Source: Alicyclobacillus contaminans DSM 17975
GTDB taxonomy: Bacteria > Bacillota > Bacilli > Alicyclobacillales > Alicyclobacillaceae
Direction: 5' to 3'
Assembly: GCF_000429525.1 (NCBI RefSeq)
Contig: NZ_AUCA01000027.1
Coordinates: forward strand, 1 to 49,752
Length of the DNA stretch: 49,752 bases
This document shows positions 41,836 through 49,752 of the stretch, piece after piece; the first letter of the stretch is position 1, and every line of letters begins with the position of its first letter. The notes beneath the pieces are model-generated. The model was not told where the DNA came from. It saw nothing but the letters and a program-made list of their open reading frames with translations, and did no database searches. Both the position numbers and the translations under genes were made by a program.

Positions 41836-43332
41836 GTGTACGCAGTTCGGCAATTGCACGAACAGGACGAAGTGGCAGTGGCGCTGCGGCCATTGGCCAA
41901 AGGTGAGCAGATTCAGGTTGCGGGGCGGTCGGTTCGCGTGGAGGAAGATATTCCGCGCGGGCATAAGGTGGCGCTGCAGGCGCTCGCGGCCGGTGCGGTG
42001 GTCCACAAATACGGTTACGCCATTGGCCGGACCGCGGCCCAGGTTCAGCCGGGGCAGTGGGTTCATACGCACAATTTGAAAAGCGGGCTGGCGGGCAAGG
42101 CGGATTATGTGTATCAGCCCGCCGGAAGCTCGGTCGCTCCCGGCAGTTCGCCGTCCACGCGGACGTTTCTCGGCTATGTGCGCGAAAACGGAGACGTGGG
42201 CATTCGCAATGAGCTGTGGGTGCTCAATACGGTCGGATGTGTGAACAAGACGGCGGAACGCCTGGCGAAGATGGCGCATGCTGAATGGGCGGGCGACGGC
42301 ATCGACGGTTTTTACCATTTTCCCCATCCCTACGGCTGCTCTCAATTGGGAGACGATTTGGTGTATACGCAGAAGGCTTTGGCGGGCCTGGTTCGGCATC
42401 CCAACGCGGCGGGGGTGCTGGTGATTGGTCTTGGCTGCGAAAACAACCGGCTGGATGCATTTCGGCCATTGCTGGCGGATGTGCCTCCGGAAAAAGTGCG
42501 CTACTTGGCGGTTCAGGAAGTGACCGACGAGTTCGAAGCGGGCATGTCGCTCCTCGCCGAACTGGCGGCGTACGCCCGAACCTTCCAACGCACGCCGGTA
42601 CCGGTGTCGAGGCTGCGGATTGGCATGAAATGCGGCGGATCGGACGGGTTTTCCGGCTTGACCGCCAATCCGCTGGTGGGCCGTGTGGCCGATTTGCTGG
42701 TGGCCGAGGGCGGCACGGCCATGTTGACCGAGGTGCCGGAGATGTTTGGCGCCGAGACCATTTTGATGGAACGGGCGGTGAACGAGTCGGTGTTCCGAGA
42801 CGTGGTTCACCTGATTGACGACTTCAAGGACTACTACACCCGGCACGGCCAGGTGATTTATGAAAACCCGTCGCCAGGAAACAAGGACGGCGGTATCACC
42901 ACCCTCGAGGAGAAGTCGCTCGGGTGCATTCAGAAAGGCGGACGAGCCGCGGTGTCCGGCGTGGCGTTGTACGGAGAGCCGGTTCGCAGTCCGGGATTGC
43001 AGTTGGTGCAGGCACCCGGGAATGACATGGTATCCGTGACCGCGCTGGTGGCGGCCGGCGCACACATGGTGCTGTTCACCACGGGGCGGGGGACGCCCAT
43101 GGGGGGAGCCGTACCCACCGTCAAAATCTCGACCAACACGGAGTTGTACGAAAAGAAACCGAGCTGGATTGATTTCAATGCCGGATCCCTCGTGGCCGGA
43201 GCGGATATGGACGACCTGGCCCAACAGCTGTTTGAACACTTGCTGCAGGTGGCGAATGGCGCCATCCGAACCAAGAATGAGCAGAACGACTTTCGAGAAA
43301 TCGCAATTTTCAAGGACGGCGTCACGCTGTGA
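41836..43332 (+). CDS. uxaA: Altronate dehydratase (UxaA family)
   Basis: This 498-aa enzyme dehydrates D-altronate to 2-keto-3-deoxygluconate. Residues 1-95 form the SAF domain (VALRPLAKGEQIQV, EDIPRGHKVALQAL). The catalytic part shows FLGYVRENGDVGIRN, HPYGCSQLGDD, VIGLGCENN, MKCGGSDGFSGLTANP and GNKDGGITTLEEKSLGC, with cysteines suited to an iron centre. GTG 41836 follows a GGGGGCGAGGA site. The UxaA family also includes galactarate and sulfolactate-type dehydratases, but the UxaB homologue two genes on favours altronate. Confidence 0.9.
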   Translation: MYAVRQLHEQDEVAVALRPLAKGEQIQVAGRSVRVEEDIPRGHKVALQALAAGAVVHKYGYAIGRTAAQVQPGQWVHTHNLKSGLAGKADYVYQPAGSSVAPGSSPSTRTFLGYVRENGDVGIRNELWVLNTVGCVNKTAERLAKMAHAEWAGDGIDGFYHFPHPYGCSQLGDDLVYTQKALAGLVRHPNAAGVLVIGLGCENNRLDAFRPLLADVPPEKVRYLAVQEVTDEFEAGMSLLAELAAYARTFQRTPVPVSRLRIGMKCGGSDGFSGLTANPLVGRVADLLVAEGGTAMLTEVPEMFGAETILMERAVNESVFRDVVHLIDDFKDYYTRHGQVIYENPSPGNKDGGITTLEEKSLGCIQKGGRAAVSGVALYGEPVRSPGLQLVQAPGNDMVSVTALVAAGAHMVLFTTGRGTPMGGAVPTVKISTNTELYEKKPSWIDFNAGSLVAGADMDDLAQQLFEHLLQVANGAIRTKNEQNDFREIAIFKDGVTL

Positions 43333-43397
43333 CACTCCCACTGAAATTCACAAAATTCCACATCGTGGCGCGCGCCAATACAGGGAGGTAGACATCC

Positions 43398-44198
43398 GTG
43401 TTTCTACTAAAAGCAAACCTGCAATCCGGTTACCAGGCGATTGTCACGAAGGAGAATGCCGCAGGGCTGAAGTGGCTCGAATTCGCCATGCTCCGTTTGG
43501 CTCCCGGACAGTCCCACAAGGCGAACACCGGCAAACTCGAGACCGTGTTGGTGCTGCAGCAGGGGAAATGCCAGATTTCCGCCGGTGACGAGCACTACGG
43601 CGGCCTGTCCCGCGAGAGCGTATTTGCCGAAAAGGCGTCCGCGGTGTACGTGCCCATTGAGACCGACTACGTTGTCGAAAATGTTGGAGACACGACGCTG
43701 GAGGTCGCGGTCTGCATGGCGCCGGCGGACACCAAGCACGCGCCGTTCTTAGTGCGGCCCGACGATGTCTGGGATAGGACTGTGGGCCGGGACAATTTCG
43801 CGCGCCAGGTGCACGATATCGTGGTCAAGAACGCGGAGGGCCGGGTTCAGCGGATCATCGTGGGCGAGACGTTCAACCCGCCGGGGAACTGGTCCAGCTA
43901 TCCGCCGCACAAGCATGACGACTACAAGCCCGGTGTGGAGGCGTGCATGGAGGAAGTATACTTCTACCGCCTGCACCCCGAACAGGGATTTGGCCTCCAG
44001 TCCATCTACACTGCGGATCGGAAGTTGGACGAAACGTATCGCGTGGAGCATGGAGACACCTTCCTCATCCCCTACGGATACCATCCCGTCTGCGCCGGTG
44101 CGGGTTATCAGTTGTACTATCTGTGGGTGATGGCGGGAGACATCGACCGGGTGATGATTCCCAATGACGATCCGGCCCACACCTGGGTCCGCCAGTAA
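43398..44198 (+). CDS. iolB: IolB-family isomerase (5-deoxyglucuronate isomerase-like)
   Basis: This 266-aa bicupin matches IolB, which isomerises 5-deoxy-glucuronate in inositol breakdown. The C-terminal cupin carries the conserved FNPPGNWSSYPPHKHDDY with metal histidines, EEVYFYRLHPEQGFGLQSIY, and GDTFLIPYGYHPVCAGAGYQ. No other iol gene is near. It sits between uxaA and uxaB, where a uronate isomerase (UxaC) would be expected, so it may convert galacturonate or a related uronate to its keto form. KduI, a related isomerase, has been linked to such a reaction. GTG 43398 follows GGGAGGT by 8 nt. Confidence 0.88.
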   Translation: MFLLKANLQSGYQAIVTKENAAGLKWLEFAMLRLAPGQSHKANTGKLETVLVLQQGKCQISAGDEHYGGLSRESVFAEKASAVYVPIETDYVVENVGDTTLEVAVCMAPADTKHAPFLVRPDDVWDRTVGRDNFARQVHDIVVKNAEGRVQRIIVGETFNPPGNWSSYPPHKHDDYKPGVEACMEEVYFYRLHPEQGFGLQSIYTADRKLDETYRVEHGDTFLIPYGYHPVCAGAGYQLYYLWVMAGDIDRVMIPNDDPAHTWVRQ

Positions 44199-44261
44199 CG
44201 CTGCGGACAGCGCGGGGCGCGGGCGGAAGTCGGTGAACAACAAGAAAAGTGGGGATTTCCA

Positions 44262-45794
44262 ATGAGGCTGTCCCGAGCAGTGCTTGACGCAACATCGAGA
44301 GCGGTCGCCGACCGCATTGCCGCGTACCCCGAACGGGTGATTCAAATTGGCGAAGGCAACTTTCTGCGGGGGTTTGCCGACTGGCTGATTGAACAGTTGA
44401 ATCGACACCGATTGTTCCAGGGACGCATTGTGGTTGTGGCCCCCCGGCCGACAGGTGCCGCCAATATTGAACGGCTCAACGCGCAGGACGGGTTGTACAC
44501 GGTCTGGCTGCGCGGGCTGGTCAACGGACAGCCGGTGGATGAACGGCAGATTGTCACTTCCATCAGCCGCGGGATCAATCCGCACACGGACTGGGACGCG
44601 GTCTTGGCCTGTGCCGAGAATCCGGACATCCGCATCGTGCTGTCGAACACGACGGAATCCGGCGTCCGTTACCAGCCGGAGCCGCGTCCGTTGGACCAAG
44701 CGCCGCTGTCGTTTCCCGGGAAACTGACCGCGTACCTATATCATCGATTCGCGCACTTTCAGGGCCATCCGGACGCGGGGATGGTGGTGGTGCCCTGTGA
44801 ACTCGTGGACGACAACGGCGCGAAGGTCCGGGAACTGGTGCTCCGGTATGCGGCGGACTGGCAGCTTCCCGAATCGTTCGCAGAGTGGGTGACGGCGCAC
44901 AACCGTTTCTGTAACACGCTGGTGGACCGCATCGTCACCGGATTTCCGCAGGGCACCTGCGCAGAGGACTGGGAGGACGTACTGGGCTACGCGGATGAAC
45001 TGTTGACAGTGGGAGAACCGTTTCACCTGTGGGTGATTGAAAACGCCGGACCGCTGGCGCAATGGTGGCCGTTTGACCGAATTGGGCTGAACGTGCACTA
45101 CGTGGCGGATGCAGCCCCCTACCGCGAACAGAAGGTGCGGATTCTCAACGGCAGTCACACAGCCATGGCAGGGCTGGGACTGCTGGCGGGCCTGCGAACG
45201 GTGCGCGAAGTCGTGGAACACCCGGTGCTCGGTACGTTTGTTCGGCGACTTCTGGACGACGAGGTGTTGCCGGTCCTCGCATCGCCGCCCGGGGGCGCGG
45301 CGAACGCTCATCGCGCATTCGCGGACGCCGTGCTGGAGCGCTTCCGAAATCCTTTCGTTGATCATCAACTGGCATCGCTCACACTGAACGGCACGGCGAA
45401 AATTCAGGTGCGCCTCCTGCCCATCCTGCAGTCGTACACGGCGCGGTTCGACCAGTTGCCCGCGCTCTTGGTGTGTGCATTGGCGGGCCAACTCTGGCTG
45501 TACAGAGGTACCTCCGCAGAGGTGCTGGGAGACCATCCGGCCACGGTCGCCGCCGTGCAGAACGTGTGGGCGGAGGAGCGGCAGGTGGGGTTGGCCCGGA
45601 CCGTGGAACGCCTGCTCGCCCTGACGTCGCTCTGGAAATGGGATCTGAACGAAGTTCCCGGCTTGGCAGCAGAGCTCACCCACCTGCTGCAGATGCTGCG
45701 GAACCACGGCGCGGTGCATACCGTGACCCGCGTGCTGGACCGCTGCGGTGTGCGCGTCGCCATCCGGACGGAGGGGACGAACCATGCTGAATGA
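44262..45794 (+). CDS. uxaB: Tagaturonate reductase / altronate oxidoreductase (UxaB-like)
   Basis: This 510-aa enzyme of the long-chain mannitol dehydrogenase family reduces tagaturonate to altronate with NADH. The N-terminal nucleotide region is VIQIGEGNFLRGFADWLIEQ; LSNTTESGVRY and VVVPCELVDDNG precede the C-terminal catalytic domain with KVRILNGSHTAMAGLGLLAG. The NGSHT signature and length separate it from mannitol dehydrogenase. It lies 63 bp after the iolB-like gene and ends the module. Together: isomerase, UxaB, UxaA, leaving KDG for a kinase and aldolase encoded elsewhere. Confidence 0.9.
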   Translation: MRLSRAVLDATSRAVADRIAAYPERVIQIGEGNFLRGFADWLIEQLNRHRLFQGRIVVVAPRPTGAANIERLNAQDGLYTVWLRGLVNGQPVDERQIVTSISRGINPHTDWDAVLACAENPDIRIVLSNTTESGVRYQPEPRPLDQAPLSFPGKLTAYLYHRFAHFQGHPDAGMVVVPCELVDDNGAKVRELVLRYAADWQLPESFAEWVTAHNRFCNTLVDRIVTGFPQGTCAEDWEDVLGYADELLTVGEPFHLWVIENAGPLAQWWPFDRIGLNVHYVADAAPYREQKVRILNGSHTAMAGLGLLAGLRTVREVVEHPVLGTFVRRLLDDEVLPVLASPPGGAANAHRAFADAVLERFRNPFVDHQLASLTLNGTAKIQVRLLPILQSYTARFDQLPALLVCALAGQLWLYRGTSAEVLGDHPATVAAVQNVWAEERQVGLARTVERLLALTSLWKWDLNEVPGLAAELTHLLQMLRNHGAVHTVTRVLDRCGVRVAIRTEGTNHAE

Positions 45795-45819
45795 CGGTGT
45801 ACCGGGCGCGCTGGCGGTA

Positions 45820-45858
45820 TCTCCACGCCCTCTCCATATTTTCTCCACCCCTTCTCCA
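45820..45858 (+). repeat. Four TCTCCA direct repeats at 11-bp spacing, upstream of a TATACT box
   Basis: TCTCCA occurs at 45820, 45831, 45842 and 45853, each copy exact and each step 11 bp. TATACT (45870-45875) follows, with no recognisable -35 at the right distance. If transcription starts near 45882, the repeats span about -62 to -24. Four hexamers at ~11 bp over that interval is the layout of PhoP-activated promoters in Bacillus, although TCTCCA differs from the TT(A/C/T)ACA hexamer. The element lies between uxaB and the phosphatidyltransferase gene. Confidence 0.6.
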
Positions 45859-46022
45859 CCTGTGGGCCATATACTTACAGACAATACCAGGGTTCTGCGA
45901 TGTACGGTACCGGGATATATCGTGTATCATGTGTTTCGAAAGTAGAACGATTTCTATGGTGTCCAACGTCCGGTATGTTGGTCGTGAACCATGGCATTCG
46001 GCGATAGAGAGGGGGAAGCCGT

Positions 46023-46763
46023 TTGCGATTCACGCAAACCTATTTATTTCGGTGTGCCAACAATCCATACATACGGTATCCCAAGCCCTGGGACACGTAC
46101 TTCACGCTGCCGATTTCGGTGCCGGTATCCGAGTGGCTGTGTCGAACTCGCCTGACGCCGAACGGGATTTCCGTCATTTCTCTGTTGATCGCCTGCGTCG
46201 CCGCAGTGTTTTTTTATCGGGGCGATTGGCTCTCGTTGGTGATTGGGGCACTGATCTTTCACGTCTCGTATATTTTAGACTGTGCCGACGGGTACAAGGC
46301 CCGCAAGATGAACATGGCGTCGCAGCTCGGTCATTGGTTGGACCACACGTTCGATGAAGTGAAGAAACCCATTCTGTTGATTGCGCTGCTGTTGGGTCAG
46401 GATGCGCTGGACGCCGGCGACTGGTGGGGATGGGCGGCTGCGCTGCTGTACATATTCTCACGGGTGTTGGTGAAAACGGACAGCACGGTCAAGCGCAATT
46501 TGGGACAAACGCGCACCGACCTCCAGCAGGCGGGGCAGTCTCAAATGCCGGTGAGTCCGCGGCAAAAGTGGTTGTTTGAGCATTTCGGCGTGGTGGTGCT
46601 GTTCACGTCCATTGAAGCGCAGGCCCTGGCGTTTGTGGTCGGGCCGCTGTTGAACGCGCCGCTGATGGGGATTGCGTTGGCGGCGACGCTGTCGATTCTG
46701 TGGTTTATTTATGTGGACGGGATCCGATTTTGGAAACGGACACTGCGCGACGCTGCGCGGTGA
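46023..46763 (+). CDS. CDP-alcohol phosphatidyltransferase family protein
   Basis: This 246-aa membrane enzyme joins an alcohol to a CDP-activated lipid or polyol. The full family motif DxxDGxxARx8Gx3Dx3D is present: DCADGYKARKMNMASQLGHW, then LDHTFD. About six helices can be drawn; a soluble loop (TDSTVKRNLGQTRTDLQQAG) is unusual. The N-terminus PYIRYPKPWDTYFTLPISVP precedes helix 1. It lacks clear PgsA or PssA features, so the head group is unknown. TTG 46023 follows GAGAGGGGGAAG. A terminator follows at 46782. The phased repeats 160-200 bp upstream suggest inducible expression. Confidence 0.85.
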   Translation: MRFTQTYLFRCANNPYIRYPKPWDTYFTLPISVPVSEWLCRTRLTPNGISVISLLIACVAAVFFYRGDWLSLVIGALIFHVSYILDCADGYKARKMNMASQLGHWLDHTFDEVKKPILLIALLLGQDALDAGDWWGWAAALLYIFSRVLVKTDSTVKRNLGQTRTDLQQAGQSQMPVSPRQKWLFEHFGVVVLFTSIEAQALAFVVGPLLNAPLMGIALAATLSILWFIYVDGIRFWKRTLRDAAR

Positions 46764-46781
46764 CACCGCAGATATTCCAGG

Positions 46782-46823
46782 AGCACTCGGTGGCCCCGAC
46801 TGGAGAAGCCGAGTGCTATTTTT
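46782..46823 (+). terminator. Intrinsic terminator after the phosphatidyltransferase gene
   Basis: AGCACTCGG (46782-46790) pairs with CCGAGTGCT (46809-46817), followed by ATTTTTG (T-run 46819-46823). It starts 19 bp after the stop codon. Confidence 0.88.
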
Positions 46824-46877
46824 GTAGATTCGGACATAGATTCGTGGAGAGGAGTGAGTCCATTCGGAGGTGGGAAA

Positions 46878-47252
46878 ATGCGTTATGTGGTGCCTGTATT
46901 GTCGGCGCTGGTTGCGCTTGTCTGTGCCTGGCAGTCGTTCGAGCTGGCTTCGGTTGGCGTGACCAACCAAATCCCGCAGTTGGAAGGCGATGGCGGCGCG
47001 GGCATGGTGTTTTCAATCCTCTGCCTGCTGGCGGGTGCGGTGGCGTTGTGGAACGGTCGCGTCGCCGGAGGCGGATATCTGCTGGCGGGGATGGAAGGAT
47101 TTTGGACCGGGTGGATGTACAGCGATATTGAAATGTTCTGTTTCGCATGGGTGGTGTTTGGCCTGGGTACCGCCGCGTGGTGGCTGAACCGGCGCCGGTC
47201 GCCGTTGCGCCGACGGTGGCGAACACCGCAACACTCCGGCGGTCGAGCCTAG
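46878..47252 (+). CDS. Hypothetical small membrane protein
   Basis: This 124-aa protein has four short hydrophobic segments: about residues 4-25, 42-60, 66-80 and 85-103, and an arginine-rich C-terminus (RRRSPLRRRW). ATG 46878 follows GGAGGTG by 5 nt, supporting expression. I do not recognise a family; it resembles small tryptophan-rich membrane proteins of unknown role. It lies between two terminator-like hairpins, so it is probably monocistronic. Confidence 0.65.
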   Translation: MRYVVPVLSALVALVCAWQSFELASVGVTNQIPQLEGDGGAGMVFSILCLLAGAVALWNGRVAGGGYLLAGMEGFWTGWMYSDIEMFCFAWVVFGLGTAAWWLNRRRSPLRRRWRTPQHSGGRA

Positions 47253-47256
47253 CCCG

Positions 47257-47292
47257 GTCGGCGCGATGGAGGGAAGTCTCCGCTGCGCCGAC
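47257..47292. terminator. Hairpin between convergent genes
   Basis: GTCGGCGC (47257-47264) pairs with GCGCCGAC (47285-47292), with an inner GGAG/CTCC. It separates the small membrane protein gene from the converging thioredoxin gene. No T-run is present. Confidence 0.5.
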
Positions 47293-47322
47293 GCCCGGAC
47301 GATGGCACTGTGGCGAGAGCGT

Positions 47323-47637
47323 TCACAGTTCCTGCAGGAACGCCTCAATCTGCTCAGGCGTTTTGGTGTACTTGCTGTGCAGGTGCGCAACCTTTTCGCC
47401 GGCGCGGAACACCAGCAGACTGGGAACCCCTCGCACCTCATACTGCTCGGTCAGGTTCGGCACGTCCTCGCCGTTGATTTCATACCATCGCAGGTCGCTG
47501 TGCTTGGCGATGATGTCGTCAATGAACGTGTTCAGACGTTTGCAGTCCGGGCACCACGTGGTGAAGAATTTGACAACGGACAGTGAATCCGGACGAATGG
47601 CTTCCTGAAATTGCGCTTCGGACTGTAGGTGAATCAC
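47323..47637 (-). CDS. Thioredoxin-like protein (YusE/YtpP type)
   Basis: This 104-aa cytoplasmic thioredoxin-fold protein has the redox motif WCPDC in VVKFFTTWCPDCKRLNTF and the cis-proline in YEVRGVPSLLVF. CPDC instead of CGPC suggests a different redox potential or partner. GTG 47637 was chosen because AGGAGG lies 9 nt upstream; ATG 47646 touches that site. No partner gene adjoins it. Confidence 0.88.
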   Translation of the reverse strand: MIHLQSEAQFQEAIRPDSLSVVKFFTTWCPDCKRLNTFIDDIIAKHSDLRWYEINGEDVPNLTEQYEVRGVPSLLVFRAGEKVAHLHSKYTKTPEQIEAFLQEL

Positions 47638-47821
47638 GGGTCTCATCCTCCTGTCTAGGCGCAGTATAGCACAATCGGCCGCGCCCCGTCTTGTCTGCGG
47701 CTGCACGGGTCAGCGCCGCAGTCGGGGGGCTCGTTCTGTTTTCCGATCGGATCGTATCACAATCGACGGTGGGATGGCGCGTCATCCTGTCCTGCTTCGT
47801 GCCCGGAGACCGGGCAGCATC

Positions 47822-48019
47822 ATGCGTAAAATGTCAGTAAATATATGTGAACTCATTGCAGAAACCTATCCAGATCTCGTGTTTAACACGATCATCCGCC
47901 GTAAGGCAGCTACCGGTCGTCTTCCCATCTATGGTCTCGGAGAAGCGAATCCGGAAATAAACGAAGCGTTGAATCAGTATGAAGAACTGTTCGAGGAGAT
48001 CATGCAGCGTGTCCGCTAA
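47822..48019 (+). CDS. Hypothetical 65-aa protein upstream of the IS1182-type element
   Basis: The product MRKMSVNICELIAETYPDLV and following RRKAATGRLPIYGLGEANPE is acidic and probably helical, with no membrane segment. I do not recognise it. No convincing ribosome site precedes ATG 47822 or 47831; an upstream start at 47774 is also in frame. A GCCCGG/CCGGGC hairpin lies just upstream (47801-47815). Its end overlaps the next gene by 11 bp, so the two form a coupled pair. Confidence 0.5.
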   Translation: MRKMSVNICELIAETYPDLVFNTIIRRKAATGRLPIYGLGEANPEINEALNQYEELFEEIMQRVR

Positions 48020-48323
48020 AACCAACCACAAGGATGCGATCCGACAACGGAATCTCGCGGCACGAGCGATGCCGGTCTTCATGGAACCACAGAATACTGA
48101 ACAACCGATTCAAGAAACGACTGCTCTGAATTCTGTGCCGGAGACTATTCACCATACTGAACAGAATAATAAACATGATGTTGTTCATGCTCAGAATCCT
48201 GAACATGTTATAGAACAGACATCAGAACAGAGCGAAGGTCTTATGACTTTCGTTCGGGAATTGGCCGAGGACATCGGGAAGACACGTGTCGAAGACACGC
48301 ACACTAGGAGCGTGTCCGAGTAA
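48009..48323 (+). pseudogene. Hypothetical protein gene, 3' end probably replaced by the IS1182-type element
   Basis: The frame from GTG 48009 (GAGGAGATC about 9-16 nt upstream) encodes a 104-residue polar protein rich in Gln, Glu, Asn and His, ending DIGKTRVEDTHTRSVSE. The last three codons and stop, GTGTCCGAGTAA, fall in what looks like the left end of the IS, so the native C-terminus is probably lost. Base composition is clearly AT-richer than the surroundings, suggesting foreign origin. The product is likely disordered; I do not recognise it. Confidence 0.45.
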
Positions 48324-49752
48324 TCTTTGAGTCAGTTTCCAGAAGGAAATTTCCGGATCAATGGCGAAACCTAACGGCAACAGCGTTGAGGAGGCTTCGC
48401 CATGCCACGAAAGAAGTACCGTGGTCACAACCACGACCAACTGCTCCTGCTGCCGCCGGACTTGAACGAGTGGTTGCCGGAAAACCATTTGGCACGGTTT
48501 ATCAGCGATGTTGTAGACCGGCTGGATACCTATGCCATTACGGAACCGTACGAACGGGAATTGCGGGGGTACCCGCCGTATCATCCTGTGATGTTGCTGA
48601 AGGTCCTCATTTATGCCTACTGCAAGGGTGTGTTCTCATCCCGGAAAATCGCAGCTGCGTGTGAGGACCAGGTGGCTTTTCGGTGGTTGTCCGCCAATCA
48701 GTGCCCGGACTTTCGCACCATCAGCGACTTTCGGAAGCGGCATCTGCACGTGTTCAAGGAGTTGTTCCTTCAGGTACTCCAGATTGCCCAGAGCGCTGGC
48801 ATGGTCAAGATGGGGCATGTGGCGTTGGATGGGACGAAGATTCGGGCGAATGCTTCCAAGCACAAGGCGATGAGCTATGGGCGGATGAAGCAGGAAGAGC
48901 AGCGCCTGCGTCAGGAGATTGCGGAGATGGTGCGGGAGGCAGAACGGACGGACCGACGGGAAGACAAGCTGTACGGCGACGCACGTGGCGATGAGTTACC
49001 GGAGGAGTTGGCCCGTCGACAGAGCCGGTTGGCGAAGATTCAGGAAGCCATGGCTGCGTTGGAAGCTGAAGAGAGAGCCAAGGCAGAAGCCGAGCAGGCG
49101 CAACCGGACGATGATGATGACGAGGGTCAGTCCGGCGGCGGGCAATGCCATGGACGGAAAGGGGTCGGTCAGCTGTGAAGGCGGTCCCCAAGGACAAAGC
49201 CCAGCGAAACTTTACGGACCCGGAATCTCGTATCATGCCGTCCAAGGATGGTTTTGTACAGGCGTACAACGTGCAATCCGTGGTGGACGAAAAGTGTCAA
49301 ATCATCGTGGCAACTGAAGTGACCAATTCACCCAATGATGCTGGGGTACTCAGGACACTGGTGGAAATGGCGGAGCAGAACACGGGAAGGGTGCCAAAGA
49401 AACTGTCAGCTGACGCAGGCTACTATGCGCAGGACGATGTGGTGTGGCTGGAGGAGCGAGGGGTGATGCGTATATTGCGACCGGACGTCAAAAACACGGC
49501 GAGATCCCGGTATGTCCCAGGGGTCGGATTTCGAAGTCGTATACACCGAAGCAACGGATGGCACGGAAGCTGATGACCAAACGAGGCCGGGCGATATACG
49601 CCAAGCGGAAGGTCATCGTGGAGCCTGTGTACGGCCACATCAAGGCGTGCATGGGGTTTGTTCGCTTCTCCTTGCGTGGGCTGGCTAAGGTGCGAGGGGA
49701 ATGGTCCTTGGTAGCGATGTGCCACAACCTCCTGAAGATATTCCGGTATGGA
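48312..49752 (+). mobile_element. IS1182-family insertion sequence (left part)
   Basis: The element holds an IS1182-type transposase frame and runs off the right edge. Its left end is placed tentatively at 48312 (GTGTCCGAGTAAT), based on the change in composition and on GTGTCCGAG-like termini I recall for such elements; the right end is not visible, so the inverted repeat is untested. The ~90-bp leader before the transposase contains GAGGAGG 7 nt before the ATG. Confidence 0.7.
48402..49752 (+). pseudogene. IS1182 family transposase with two frameshifts, partial
   Basis: The N-terminal frame (from ATG 48402) carries PPYHPVMLLKVLIYAYCKGV, SSRKIAAACEDQVAFRWLSA, DFRTISDFRKRH and ALDGTKIRANASKHKAMSY, the standard IS1182/DUF772 start with a catalytic Asp. 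A one-base loss near 49161-49164 (GGGG) moves the frame to one with KAQRNFTDPESRIM and SADAGYYAQDD. A second loss near 49465 (GTGATG, expected GTGGATG) moves it to one with AYIATGRQKHGEIP, TPKQRMARKLMTKRGRAIYA and IVEPVYGHIKACMGF, then GLAKVRGEWSL. With both bases restored the protein is continuous to the window edge. As given, it is non-functional. Confidence 0.85.

Noticed and set aside
41674-43341. 555-aa minus-strand open frame opposite uxaA
   Set aside because: Antisense of a well-recognised dehydratase; no ribosome site or motif.

Overview
The window looks like a piece of a Bacillales chromosome, most plausibly a moderately GC-rich (high fifties percent by eye) Alicyclobacillaceae-type genome. 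This rests on content, not on a search: a GlcT antiterminator with an RAT-type leader, an SR1P-like peptide, an LtaS-type sulfatase, a YneR-size HesB protein, a YrhE/YrhD-like formate dehydrogenase pair, an AadK-like nucleotidyltransferase, and frequent GTG/TTG starts behind strong GGAGG ribosome binding sites. The species is not identified.

Layout. 1-353: right end of an IS66-family element that seems to have cut a small gene. 0.66-3.6 kb (minus): AadK-like aminoglycoside nucleotidyltransferase, membrane-anchored FMN glutamate-synthase-like protein, and an unknown 90-aa protein. 3.7-8.8 kb (plus): amino-sugar/glucose PTS operon (glcT, RAT/terminator leader, a stand-alone half EIIC, a full EIICB, nagA, nagB). 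8.8-16 kb: alcohol/aldehyde module with DUF779, aldehyde dehydrogenase and AdhP on minus and an iron-type alcohol dehydrogenase, histidine kinase and sigma-54 response regulator on plus. A well-formed -24/-12 promoter precedes adhP, and the regulator gene carries a frameshift. 16-22 kb: SR1P-like gene, decayed membrane-protein gene, divergent MreB paralogue, D-Ala-D-Ala carboxypeptidase, LtaS-like enzyme, small membrane protein. 22-24.3 kb (minus): geranylgeranyl-reductase-type flavoprotein and an atypical arginase-fold protein. 24.5-28.3 kb (plus): sulfonate uptake/oxidation operon (ssuD with an internal deletion, ssuB, ssuA, ssuC) behind a promoter with a long inverted repeat. 28.5-33.2 kb: GNAT/acyl-CoA synthetase fusion divergent from a Sir2 deacetylase, then ROK glucokinase and HesB/YneR-like protein. 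33.2-39.3 kb: formate module (fdhC, fdhA, DUF1641, fdhD) plus msrA. 39.4-45.8 kb: hexuronate-type module (FGGY kinase, DeoR regulator, uxaA, iolB-like, uxaB). 45.8-47.6 kb: CDP-alcohol phosphatidyltransferase behind four 11-bp-spaced direct repeats, a small membrane protein and a thioredoxin. 47.8-49.75 kb: two overlapping unknown small genes cut by an IS1182-family element whose transposase is frameshifted and runs off the window.

The region is rich in carbon-source switching: amino sugars, alcohols, formate, uronates and sulfonates each have a cassette with its own visible control element. No rRNA, tRNA or CRISPR array was recognised. The most useful leads are the half EIIC, the IolB-for-UxaC swap in the uronate operon, the MreB paralogue with an altered phosphate-binding loop, the metal-site-bearing but unusual arginase-fold protein, the phased repeats upstream of the deoR and phosphatidyltransferase genes, and six apparent one-base contractions that break three genes.
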